A stretch of 64,000 bases of DNA from Stutzerimonas stutzeri. Lineage in GTDB: Bacteria; Pseudomonadota; Gammaproteobacteria; Pseudomonadales; Pseudomonadaceae. The position numbers and the translations under genes were made by a program. Below the pieces are notes generated by a model. It saw only the letters and a list, made by a program, of their open reading frames with translations, was not told the origin of the DNA and made no database searches. The stretch is from the NCBI RefSeq assembly GCF_000590475.1, contig NZ_CP007441.1:1060443-1124442 (forward strand), given 5' to 3'. Positions 51,244 to 59,516 of the stretch are shown here, piece by piece; positions within the stretch are counted from its first letter, which is position 1; each line of letters starts with the position of its first letter.

Positions 51244-54200
51244 ATGTTGATCCTGCGCGGCGCTCCCGCTCTTTCCGCCTTCCGTCACGGCAAGCTCCTG
51301 GCACAACTGACCGCGAAGGTCCCCGCCGTGAGCGGGTTGTACGCCGAGTTCGCTCATTTCGCCGAAGTATCCGGCACGCTTGGCGCGGACGAGGAGCACG
51401 TACTCTCCCGGCTGCTGAAGTACGGTCCGAGCGTATCGGTACAGGAGCCCTCCGGTCGGCTGTTCCTCGTGATTCCCCGCTTTGGAACGATTTCTCCCTG
51501 GTCGAGCAAGGCCAGCGATATTGCCCGTAACTGCGGACTCGACAAGATTCAGCGTCTTGAGCGCGGCATTGCCTATTACGTGGCAGGGGAGTTCTCCGAC
51601 GCGGAGACCCAGCAGATCGCCGCTGTTCTGCACGACCGCATGACTCAGTTGGTGCTCGATCGGTTCGGAGAAGCCGAGAACCTGTTCAGCCATGCCCAGC
51701 CGAAACCACTGACCGCGGTTGATGTGCTGGGTGGCGGTCGCGCTGCATTGGAGCAGGCCAACCTGGCGCTGGGTCTGGCGCTGGCCGAAGACGAGATCGA
51801 CTACCTGGTGACGAGTTTCTCTGGCTTGGGGCGCAACCCCCATGACATCGAACTCATGATGTTCGCCCAGGCCAATTCCGAGCATTGCCGGCACAAGATC
51901 TTCAACGCCAGTTGGGATATCGATGGCGAGAATCAGGAAAAGTCGCTGTTCGGCATGATCAAGAACACCTTCCAGCTGCACGGCGAAGGTGTGTTGTCCG
52001 CCTACAAGGACAACGCCGCGGTAATCGTCGGCAATGTAGCGGGGCGCTTCTACCCGAACCCAGAAACCGGCGAGTACGCGGCTAACCAAGAGCCGGTGCA
52101 CATCCTGATGAAGGTGGAAACCCACAACCACCCGACCGCGATTGCCCCTTTCCCCGGTGCCGCTACCGGCTCAGGCGGTGAAATTCGCGACGAAGGCGCC
52201 ACCGGCCGTGGGGCTAAACCCAAGGCTGGCCTGACTGGCTTCACTGTATCCAATTTGAACATCCCCGGCTTCGAGCAGCCCTGGGAAGTTCCGTACGGCA
52301 AGCCCGAGCGCATCGTTACCCCGCTGGATATCATGATTGAAGGCCCGCTGGGCGGCGCCGCGTTCAACAACGAATTCGGCCGGCCGGCACTCAGCGGCTA
52401 TTTCCGCACGTTCGAACAGAAGATCAGCACCCCGCACGGCGATGAAGTTCGCGGCTACCACAAGCCGATCATGCTAGCCGGCGGCATGGGTAATATCCGC
52501 GAAGATCACGTACAAAAGGCCGAGATTTCAGTCGGTGGCAAGCTGATCGTGCTGGGTGGGCCGGCGATGCTGATCGGCCTCGGCGGTGGGGCTGCCTCCT
52601 CTATGGCGACCGGAAGTAGCTCGGCTGATCTCGATTTCGCATCGGTACAGCGTGATAACCCGGAAATGGAACGCCGCTGCCAGGAGGTCATCGACCGCTG
52701 CTGGCAGCTGGGCGACAAGAATCCGATCAAGTTCATTCACGATGTTGGTGCCGGTGGCCTGTCCAACGCCTTTCCGGAGCTGGTCAACGATGGTGGTCGC
52801 GGCGGGCGTTTTGAGCTGCGCAAGGTCCCGAATGACGAGCCGGGCATGGCGCCGCATGAAATCTGGTGCAACGAATCCCAGGAGCGCTACGTGCTATCGG
52901 TCGACGCTGCCGATCTGGAGCGTTTCGAAGCGATCTGTAAGCGTGAGCGCTGCCCCTTCGCCGTTGTGGGTGAAGCGACCGCCGAGCCGCATTTGACCGT
53001 TTCCGACAACCACTTCGACAACAATCCGGTCGACATGCCGCTCAATGTGTTGCTCGGCAAGGCGCCGCGCATGCACCGCAGCGCAGTCCGTGAGGCCGAG
53101 CTGGGCGATGATTTCGCAGCCGATCAGGTTGAGCTATCCGAGGCGATTAGCCGCGTATTGCATCATCCGGCAGTGGCCAGCAAGAGCTTCCTGATCACCA
53201 TTGGTGACCGCAGCATCACCGGCATGGTGGCACGCGATCAGATGGTCGGCCCTTGGCAGGTCCCGGTGGCTGACTGTGCGGTGACCGCCGCCAGTTACGA
53301 CGTCTATACCGGTGAAGCCATGGCCATGGGAGAGCGTACGCCGCTGGCGTTGCTCGATGCGCCCGCCTCGGGCCGCATGGCGATCGGTGAAACCCTGACC
53401 AACCTCGCCGCCGCGCGTATCGAGAAGATTTCCGATATCAAACTGTCCGCCAACTGGATGGCCGCTGCCGGCCATCCGGGTGAGGATGCGCGTCTGTACG
53501 ACACGGTCAAGGCGGTTGGCATGGAGCTGTGCCCAGAGCTCGGGATCACTATTCCGGTGGGCAAGGATTCCATGTCGATGAAGACCCGTTGGACTGACGA
53601 GGGCGATGAGAAGAGTGTGACTTCGCCGTTGTCGCTGGTCGTGTCCGGTTTCGCGCCGGTGGTGGACATCCGCCAGACCCTGACGCCGCAGCTGCGTCTG
53701 GACAAGGGCGAAACCGATCTGGTGTTGATCGACCTCGGCCGCGGGCAGAACCGCATGGGCGCGTCGATTCTGGCGCAGGTTTACGGCCAGATGGCGCGTA
53801 TGGCGCCGGATGTTGATGATGCGGAAGATCTGCAGGCATTTTTTGCGGTGATTCAGGGCCTCAACGCTGATGGTCTGCTGCTGGCGTATCACGATCGCTC
53901 GGACGGCGGCTTGCTAACCACCGCGCTGGAAATGGCGTTCGCCGGGCACTGCGGCCTCAATCTTAATCTCGATAGTCTGGTCGAGAGCGCTGCGCAGATC
54001 CCCTCGGCGTTGTTCAATGAAGAATTGGGTGCGCTGATTCAGGTTCGCCAGGGCGATACCGAGGTCGTGCTCGCGCAGTTCAGCGCAGCGGGCCTTGCCG
54101 ACTGCGTCTCGGTCATTGGCCAGCCGGTGAATAATGAGCATGTGGCAATCAAGTTCGATGGCGCGGACGTGTTCGCGGGTGATCGCCGTCTGCTACAGCG

Positions 54201-55140
54201 TCAGTGGGCCGAAACCAGCTATCAGATCCAGCGCCTCCGCGACAACGCCGATTGTGCCGATCAGGAATTCGATGCGCTGCTCGAAGAAGACAATCCTGGC
54301 CTGAGCGTCACGCTGGGCTTCGACGTCAATGAAAACATCGCAGCGCCTTACATCAAGCGTGGCGCGAGACCCGAGGTGGCGATTCTGCGCGAGCAGGGCG
54401 TCAACGGCCAGAGCGAGATGGCAGCCGCGTTCGACCGCTCCGGTTTCGCCGCAGTCGACGTGCACATGAGCGATATCCTGTCGGGGCGCATCAGCCTCGA
54501 GCGCTTCAAGGGACTCGTTGCTTGTGGCGGCTTCTCTTATGGTGACGTGCTCGGTGCTGGCGAAGGCTGGGCCAAGTCGATTTTGTTCAACAGCCGTGCC
54601 CGCGAGGATTTCAGTGCGTTCTTCGAGCGCAAGGACAGCTTCGCCCTTGGCGTCTGTAACGGCTGCCAGATGCTTTCCAATCTGCACGAGCTGGTGCCCG
54701 GCAGCGAGTCGTGGCCGCACTTCGTGCGTAACCGCTCAGAGCAGTTCGAGGCGCGTGTGGCCATGGTCCAGGTCCAAGACTCGCCGTCGATCTTCCTGCA
54801 GGGCATGGCCGGTTCCCGTCTGCCCATCGCCATCGCGCATGGGGAAGGGCACGCGGAGTTCGAAAGCGAAGAAGCTTTGCTCGAGGCTGATCTCTCTGGC
54901 ACCGTCGCGCTGCGCTATACCGACAATTATGGCAAGGTGACTGAGCGCTACCCAGCCAACCCGGGCGGTTCGCCGCGCGGGATCACCGGGCTGACCACCC
55001 GTGACGGCCGCGTGACCATCATGATGCCGCACCCCGAGCGGGTATTCCGTGCCGTGACCAACTCCTGGCGCCCGGACGAGTGGCAGGAAGATGGTGGCTG
55101 GATGCGCATGTTCCGCAACGCGCGGGTCTGGGTCGACTGA
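51244..55140 (+). CDS. purL: Phosphoribosylformylglycinamidine synthase (large PurL)
   Basis: The 1298-residue enzyme is the long single-chain FGAM synthase. The N-terminal PurS-like domain is followed by the tandem AIRS-like halves (EPVHILMKVETHNHPTAIAPFPGAATGSGGEIRDE, DRCWQLGDKNPIKFIHDVGAGGLSNA) and the C-terminal glutaminase (GGFSYGDVLGAGEGWA, LGVCNGCQMLSNL with the catalytic Cys, GEGHAEF with His, MPHPERVF). It makes FGAM from FGAR, glutamine and ATP. Length is normal (about 1295). Confidence 0.98.
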   Translation: MLILRGAPALSAFRHGKLLAQLTAKVPAVSGLYAEFAHFAEVSGTLGADEEHVLSRLLKYGPSVSVQEPSGRLFLVIPRFGTISPWSSKASDIARNCGLDKIQRLERGIAYYVAGEFSDAETQQIAAVLHDRMTQLVLDRFGEAENLFSHAQPKPLTAVDVLGGGRAALEQANLALGLALAEDEIDYLVTSFSGLGRNPHDIELMMFAQANSEHCRHKIFNASWDIDGENQEKSLFGMIKNTFQLHGEGVLSAYKDNAAVIVGNVAGRFYPNPETGEYAANQEPVHILMKVETHNHPTAIAPFPGAATGSGGEIRDEGATGRGAKPKAGLTGFTVSNLNIPGFEQPWEVPYGKPERIVTPLDIMIEGPLGGAAFNNEFGRPALSGYFRTFEQKISTPHGDEVRGYHKPIMLAGGMGNIREDHVQKAEISVGGKLIVLGGPAMLIGLGGGAASSMATGSSSADLDFASVQRDNPEMERRCQEVIDRCWQLGDKNPIKFIHDVGAGGLSNAFPELVNDGGRGGRFELRKVPNDEPGMAPHEIWCNESQERYVLSVDAADLERFEAICKRERCPFAVVGEATAEPHLTVSDNHFDNNPVDMPLNVLLGKAPRMHRSAVREAELGDDFAADQVELSEAISRVLHHPAVASKSFLITIGDRSITGMVARDQMVGPWQVPVADCAVTAASYDVYTGEAMAMGERTPLALLDAPASGRMAIGETLTNLAAARIEKISDIKLSANWMAAAGHPGEDARLYDTVKAVGMELCPELGITIPVGKDSMSMKTRWTDEGDEKSVTSPLSLVVSGFAPVVDIRQTLTPQLRLDKGETDLVLIDLGRGQNRMGASILAQVYGQMARMAPDVDDAEDLQAFFAVIQGLNADGLLLAYHDRSDGGLLTTALEMAFAGHCGLNLNLDSLVESAAQIPSALFNEELGALIQVRQGDTEVVLAQFSAAGLADCVSVIGQPVNNEHVAIKFDGADVFAGDRRLLQRQWAETSYQIQRLRDNADCADQEFDALLEEDNPGLSVTLGFDVNENIAAPYIKRGARPEVAILREQGVNGQSEMAAAFDRSGFAAVDVHMSDILSGRISLERFKGLVACGGFSYGDVLGAGEGWAKSILFNSRAREDFSAFFERKDSFALGVCNGCQMLSNLHELVPGSESWPHFVRNRSEQFEARVAMVQVQDSPSIFLQGMAGSRLPIAIAHGEGHAEFESEEALLEADLSGTVALRYTDNYGKVTERYPANPGGSPRGITGLTTRDGRVTIMMPHPERVFRAVTNSWRPDEWQEDGGWMRMFRNARVWVD

Positions 55141-55162
55141 CCATAACGCGTGAGCGGAACGG

Positions 55163-55198
55163 AAAGCTCGGAGGCGTGCAGGCGCCCCGGGCTTTTTT
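55163..55198 (+). terminator. Rho-independent terminator after purL
   Basis: AAGCTCGG and CCGGGCTT pair with an internal GGCG/CGCC stem, followed by a T-tract, 23 bases after the purL stop. Confidence 0.8.
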
Positions 55199-55344
55199 AT
55201 TAACCGTGATTCGGTCGACGATTCCTGCTGAACCAAGCATCAGTGGCAACGTCTGATATTGGCACGCAGATGGGTCGATCCGGTCGACGAATCGTTGTGC
55301 CGGTGGAGAAGATCCTCCGCCGTCTGTTCTGTGCGGAGACGTCG

Positions 55345-55662
55345 ATGTACAAGCTGTGTTTCTATGTTCCAGAAAGCCACCTGGACTCAGTCAAAAAGGC
55401 GGTTTTCGAAGCTGGTGCCGGGCGCATCGGCGCATATGACAGTTGCTGCTGGCAGGTGCTCGGGCAGGGTCAATACCGCCCGCTGGAGGGCAGCAAGCCG
55501 TTCCTCGGGCAACTTGGCCAGATGCATTCGGTGTCGGAGTGGAAGGTCGAACTGGTGGTGGCCGACGAGCTGATTCATGACAGCGTCAAGGCGCTTAAAC
55601 ATGCCCACCCGTACGAGACGCCCGCATTCGAAGTGTGGCGGCTGTCGGATTTGCAGTTCTGA
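55345..55662 (+). CDS. YqfO family protein (CutA/NIF3-associated domain)
   Basis: The 105-residue product starts at ATG 55345 (MYKLCFYVPESHLDSVKKAVFEAGAGRIGAYDSCCW). The segments EAGAGRIGAYDSC, FRPLEGSKPFLG-like (QYRPLEGSKPFLGQ) and ALKHAHPYETPAFEVWRL correspond to the domain inserted in NIF3/YqfO proteins, here standing alone with a CutA-like fold. Function is unknown. A very strong bidirectional terminator follows. Confidence 0.92.
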   Translation: MYKLCFYVPESHLDSVKKAVFEAGAGRIGAYDSCCWQVLGQGQYRPLEGSKPFLGQLGQMHSVSEWKVELVVADELIHDSVKALKHAHPYETPAFEVWRLSDLQF

Positions 55663-55676
55663 TTGAACGAAGCTCA

Positions 55677-55716
55677 ACAAAAAGCCCGAACCGCCACGGC
55701 GGCTCGGGCTTTTTTG
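55677..55716. terminator. Bidirectional terminator between YqfO and ohr
   Basis: The arms 55681-55695 and 55698-55712 (AAAGCCCG.../...CGGGCTTT, about 15 bp, one mismatch) carry A- and T-tracts on both sides. It serves both YqfO (plus) and ohr (minus). Confidence 0.88.
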
Positions 55717-55731
55717 TGCAGGCGCTAGCGA

Positions 55732-56160
55732 TCAGACGCTGACGTTCAGGCGTACGTCGATATTTCCACGCGTGGCATTGGAGTAAGGGCATACCTTGTG
55801 CGCGGCTTCAGTCAGCTGCTCTGCGATGGTCTGCTCAAGGCCTGGCAGGTTGACGTTCAGCTCTACTTCAAGCCCGAATCCGCCCGGTATCTGGCCAATG
55901 CCCACCTGCGCGGAGACTGCTGTGTCGGCGGGCAGCGACTGCTTCAGCTGCCCTGCAACAAACTTGAGTGCGCCAATGAAACAGGCCGAATAACCGGCAG
56001 CGAAAAGTTGCTCGGGGTTGGTGCCGTCACCACCTTGCCCGCCCAGTTCGCGAGGAGTGGACAGCTTCACTTCGAGCGCGCCGTCGGATGAGGCCGCGCG
56101 GCCGTCACGGCCTCCGGTTGCCGTCGCGGTTGCCGTATAGAGCGCAGTGATGCTTTGCAT
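55732..56160 (-). CDS. ohr: Organic hydroperoxide resistance protein Ohr
   Basis: The 142-residue protein has the catalytic cysteines Cys60 (FAAGYSACFIGAL) and Cys124 (AHKVCPYSNATRGNIDVRLNV) in the same positions as P. aeruginosa Ohr, and the conserved GGDGTNPEQLF. It reduces lipid and organic hydroperoxides. It is controlled by OhrR, whose gene lies 140 bases upstream; a strong palindrome lies between the two genes. Confidence 0.96.
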   Translation of the reverse strand: MQSITALYTATATATGGRDGRAASSDGALEVKLSTPRELGGQGGDGTNPEQLFAAGYSACFIGALKFVAGQLKQSLPADTAVSAQVGIGQIPGGFGLEVELNVNLPGLEQTIAEQLTEAAHKVCPYSNATRGNIDVRLNVSV

Positions 56161-56208
56161 GATTCATATCCTTGACGTGGTGGGAGTGCGTTTAATCTAT
56201 AGCGATAA

Positions 56209-56226
56209 TATTTTGCGCGCAAGATA
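56209..56226. promoter_or_regulatory. OhrR operator candidate
   Basis: TATTTTGCG-CGCAAGATA is an 18-bp palindrome with one mismatched pair, centred about 57 bases upstream of the ohr start. It sits between ohrR and ohr, which is where OhrR binds in Pseudomonas and related bacteria. Confidence 0.75.
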
Positions 56227-56300
56227 AATAGTGAGGCGTGATCGATCAGAAATTGCCAGAGGTAAAACAACGCGCAACAGGGGGCGCTGCGCGTGCGCGC

Positions 56301-56750
56301 TCAGCTGCTTTTCAAAAGTGCGCGACGAAGGGATACGAGTTGGTTGCGTAATGCCAGCAGGGCTTCGGGCGACTGTCCAGTGCACTCGAGCATGCAGCCC
56401 GGAAAGTCCCGGGCACGCTCTTTCAAGTCACGTCCGGCATTCGTGAGATGCAGCTCGACCACGCGCTCGTCGTGGCTGCTGCGGGTCCGATTGATCAGGC
56501 CTTCGGCTTCCAGGCGTTTGAGCAGCGGTGTCAGCGAGCCGGGTTCAGTCAGCAAGCGGGCACTGATTTCCCCGACGGTAAGGCCGTCGCGCTCCCAGAG
56601 TACGAGCATGGCCAGGTACTGCGGATAGGTCAGACCGATGCTCTGCAGCAATGGCTTGTAGGTCTTGGTCATCTGCAGTGAAGCGGAATGCAGGGCAAAG
56701 CACAGCTGGTTATCCAGCTGCAGTTGCTCGTCGGAAGGTATCGTCGTCAT
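56301..56750 (-). CDS. ohrR: MarR-family peroxide sensor OhrR
   Basis: The product is 149 residues from ATG 56750 (MTTIPSDEQLQLDNQLCFALHSAS). The sensing cysteine is Cys17 (NQLCFALHS), as in OhrR proteins. The winged helix (TVGEISARLLTEPGSLTPLLKRLEAEGLINRTRSSHDERVV) is intact. Oxidation by organic peroxides releases it from DNA to de-repress ohr. Confidence 0.94.
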   Translation of the reverse strand: MTTIPSDEQLQLDNQLCFALHSASLQMTKTYKPLLQSIGLTYPQYLAMLVLWERDGLTVGEISARLLTEPGSLTPLLKRLEAEGLINRTRSSHDERVVELHLTNAGRDLKERARDFPGCMLECTGQSPEALLALRNQLVSLRRALLKSS

Positions 56751-56821
56751 GGGTGGCCGGTGGCGAGGAGATGGCGTCACGTTAACGCGCTGGCTTGCCT
56801 GGTGCCAAGCTCGCGCTGCTG

Positions 56822-57322
56822 TCAGGGGCGGATCTCGATCAGTGTGCCGTTCTTCACCAGATTCCAGATTTCGCGCATGTCATCGTTCTTCAGGGCGATG
56901 CAGCCCTCTGTCCAGTCGAGGGTGTGGAAGAACCACTCCGGGTATTCTTCATCGAGCGGAGTGCCGTGGAGCATGATCATGCTGCCCGGGCGCGTGCCTT
57001 CGCGGCTGGCGCGGGCCAAGTCCTTCGCGTTCGGGTAGGAGATGTGCATCGCCAGGTTGTACTTATCGGAGGTTTTGCGCCAATCGATCCAATAGAACCC
57101 CTCGGGGGTCCGCTTATCACCTTCACGCTCCTTGGGACCCGGTTGTTTGCCCAGCGAGACGCGATAACTCTTCATGGTGACGCCACGGCTGATGAGGTGG
57201 AGCTGACGTTCGGATTTGACCACCAGCACCTTGTCGATGAAGGCATCATCGAATACAGGCGCGGCGGTAGCGTGTGAAAGGGCGGCAAACGTGAAGCAGA
57301 ACATCGCTAACAGCCAGCGCAT
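56822..57322 (-). CDS. L,D-transpeptidase family protein (YkuD, YafK-like)
   Basis: The 166-residue protein has a signal peptide (MRWLLAMFCFTFAALSHATA) and then the YkuD fold: RQLHLISRGVTMKSYRVSLGKQPGPKEREGDKRTPEG, SMIMLHGTP, and the cysteine segment DWTEGCIALKN. The usual catalytic motif SHGC is TEGC here, as in the YafK/DpaA branch, which removes Braun-type lipoprotein from peptidoglycan in E. coli rather than cross-linking it. It is periplasmic. Confidence 0.93.
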   Translation of the reverse strand: MRWLLAMFCFTFAALSHATAAPVFDDAFIDKVLVVKSERQLHLISRGVTMKSYRVSLGKQPGPKEREGDKRTPEGFYWIDWRKTSDKYNLAMHISYPNAKDLARASREGTRPGSMIMLHGTPLDEEYPEWFFHTLDWTEGCIALKNDDMREIWNLVKNGTLIEIRP

Positions 57323-57349
57323 TGAAGCTTTTCCTGAATCCTTACGGCA

Positions 57350-57904
57350 TCAGACCTGTTTGCGCGCCACCCGCATTGCTTCGATGGCTTCGTTGCGCAC
57401 CGGGAAGGTCTGCTGCACCCGGTCGGCGAAAAAGTATTCTAGGGTACGGCCAATCGTCGGAAAAGCGAGCTCTGACCAAGGGATGTCGTCCTGTCGGAAA
57501 AGCCTGACTTCAAGGCTCTCGTCTCCTGCGCAGAATCGTTCATCCACCAGCTCCGCGCGAAAGAACATATAGACCTGGTTGATATGTGGCAGGTCGAACA
57601 GCGTATAGAGCCGCAGGTCGGTGACCTGGGCGCAGGCTTCCTCCAGGGTTTCCCGCTCCGCCGCCTGCTGGACGGTTTCACCGTTTTCCATGAAGCCAGC
57701 AGGCAGCGTCCAGTATCCACGTCGCGGTTCGATCGCGCGGCGGCAGAGCAATACACGTTCCCCCCAAACAGGCAGGCAGCCGGCCACGATTCGAGGGTTC
57801 TGATAGTGAACCGTATCGCAGGCTGCACAGACGAATCGGATCCGGTTGTCCCCATCCGGCACCCGCTCGGTGATCGAACCGCCGCACTGGCTGCAGAATT
57901 TCAT
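57350..57904 (-). CDS. Nudix hydrolase with N-terminal zinc ribbon
   Basis: The product is 184 residues from ATG 57904 (MKFCSQCGGSITERVPDGDNR). A CxxC...CxxC zinc ribbon (CSQC and CAAC) precedes a Nudix box GFMENGETVQQAAERETLEEACAQV near residue 70. It resembles the NudC-like/ADP-ribose-pyrophosphatase-type Nudix enzymes. The substrate is unknown. It is divergent from another Nudix gene across a 225-base gap. Confidence 0.92.
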   Translation of the reverse strand: MKFCSQCGGSITERVPDGDNRIRFVCAACDTVHYQNPRIVAGCLPVWGERVLLCRRAIEPRRGYWTLPAGFMENGETVQQAAERETLEEACAQVTDLRLYTLFDLPHINQVYMFFRAELVDERFCAGDESLEVRLFRQDDIPWSELAFPTIGRTLEYFFADRVQQTFPVRNEAIEAMRVARKQV

Positions 57905-58129
57905 CGAACTTCCTTCGGTTTGCGGGCTATTTTCGCAGCCGGGGATGATCGCCGGCCTGGGTTTTCGCTGAAAGCTAGTTTGCCGCGAAAAGCCTGTCGG
58001 CGACACCTGAGCCTTGTCGATTGTGTTCGTTATCGACGCGCCAGAGCAGCCGGATTTTTGCCGGTGCCTGTCTTGGGCGCCTCAGTGATTCATGCCATGA
58101 TGCCTGCCAAATATAGGAAGAGACGTTTC

Positions 58130-58744
58130 ATGCTGGACAAGATTCTCCAACGGGTGCGTGATTATTCCCCGCATCTCCTGGAGCCGGAAGGCCGAATGCC
58201 CGAGGCGGCGGTGCTGATGCCGATCACTCGCAGTGATTCGCCAGAGCTGGTGCTGACCCTGCGCGCCAGTGGCCTGTCCACCCACGGCGGGGAAGTGGCA
58301 TTTCCCGGCGGCAGGCGTGACCCCGAGGATCGTGATCTGGTTCATACCGCACTGCGCGAAGCCGAAGAAGAAGTGGGGCTGGCACCGGGGATGGTAGAAG
58401 TCGTCGGGCCGCTCAGCAGTCTGGTTTCGCTCCATGGGATTCATGTCACGCCTTATGTCGGTATCGTGCCTGACTATGTCGAATATCGCGCCAACGATGC
58501 GGAGATCGCTTCGGTCTTTTCGGTGCCTCTGGATTTCTTTTGCCAAGGCACGCGAGAGGTTACTCACCGTATCGATTACCAAGGCGACGCCTGGTACGTC
58601 CCGTCTTACCGGTATGGCGAATACAAAATTTGGGGTCTGACGGCCATCATGATCGTCGAACTGGTGAACCTGGTGTATGACGCCGGGATCGAAATGCACC
58701 GTCCTCCCGTGTCCTTTGTCGATCTGAGCCAGAAGAGGTCATGA
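58130..58744 (+). CDS. CoA pyrophosphatase-like Nudix hydrolase
   Basis: The product is 204 residues from ATG 58130 (MLDKILQRVRDYSPHLLEPEGRMPEAAVLMPITR), with GGAAGAG upstream. The Nudix box is GGRRDPEDRDLVHTALREAEEEVGL, preceded by GEVAFP of the NudL/PCD1 CoA-diphosphatase type. The long open frame before it belongs to shadow sequence of the divergent gene. Its stop overlaps the next gene (ATGA). Confidence 0.9.
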   Translation: MLDKILQRVRDYSPHLLEPEGRMPEAAVLMPITRSDSPELVLTLRASGLSTHGGEVAFPGGRRDPEDRDLVHTALREAEEEVGLAPGMVEVVGPLSSLVSLHGIHVTPYVGIVPDYVEYRANDAEIASVFSVPLDFFCQGTREVTHRIDYQGDAWYVPSYRYGEYKIWGLTAIMIVELVNLVYDAGIEMHRPPVSFVDLSQKRS

Positions 58745-59271
58745 CCGTGAAATATCATCTGGGTGACTCCCGTGTTGAAACTCACCCGCAGAGTTGGGTG
58801 GCGCCGAATGCAACGCTGGTTGGCAAGATCCGTCTGGATGCAGGGGCTAGCGTCTGGTTTGGCGCGGTGCTGCGTGGCGACAACGAGCTAATTCATGTCG
58901 GCGAGAATAGCAATGTGCAGGACGGCAGTGTCATGCATACCGATATGGGACATCCATTAACGTTGGGCACCGGAGTAACGGTTGGGCATAACGCCATGTT
59001 GCACGGATGTACTGTCGGTGATTACAGCCTGGTCGGGATCAACGCGGTGATTCTCAATGGTGCGAAAATCGGCAAATACTGCATCATTGGCGCCAATACC
59101 TTGATTGCCGAAGGCAAAGAAATTCCGGACGGTTCGCTGGTGGTGGGCTCGCCTGGCAAGGTGGTTCGCGAGTTGACCGAGCAGCAGAAGAAGATGCTCG
59201 AAGCAAGCGCGGCCCATTATGTGCACAACGCCCAACGCTACGCGCATGATCTGGTGGAGCAGGACGATTGA
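58741..59271 (+). CDS. Gamma-carbonic anhydrase family protein (YrdA-like)
   Basis: The 176-residue protein is a left-handed beta-helix hexapeptide repeat protein with metal-binding histidines in VMHTDMGHPL, VGHNAMLHGC. It starts with an overlap of the preceding gene. Members bind zinc and may have carbonic anhydrase or other activity; YrdA-type proteins are often inactive in assays. A DUF1289 gene follows with a TTGA overlap. Confidence 0.93.
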   Translation: MTVKYHLGDSRVETHPQSWVAPNATLVGKIRLDAGASVWFGAVLRGDNELIHVGENSNVQDGSVMHTDMGHPLTLGTGVTVGHNAMLHGCTVGDYSLVGINAVILNGAKIGKYCIIGANTLIAEGKEIPDGSLVVGSPGKVVRELTEQQKKMLEASAAHYVHNAQRYAHDLVEQDD

Positions 59272-59459
59272 TCGGCGAGGAAAAGCCGGTCGCGTCTCCC
59301 TGCGTCAGCATCTGCGCGCTGGATGAGAACGACCTCTGCACGGGCTGCCAGCGCAACATCGACGAGATCCGCCGCTGGGGCCGCATGGACAATCAGGAAC
59401 GGCGTCAGGTGCTGCTGCGGTGCCATGAGCGAGCACGCACCAGCGGGTTGCTCTTCTAG
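59268..59459 (+). CDS. DUF1289 cysteine-rich protein
   Basis: The 63-residue product starts at TTG 59268 (no better start codon is in line). CVSICALDENDLCTGCQRNIDEIRRW, with four cysteines, is the DUF1289 signature and suggests metal binding. It overlaps the carbonic anhydrase gene by four bases and should be co-translated. Confidence 0.88.
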   Translation: MIGEEKPVASPCVSICALDENDLCTGCQRNIDEIRRWGRMDNQERRQVLLRCHERARTSGLLF

Positions 59460-59516
59460 GGAGGTGCAGCGCGCCGGCGCTCGTCCGTCTTCATACTCCG
59501 TATATCGAGGAATCTC

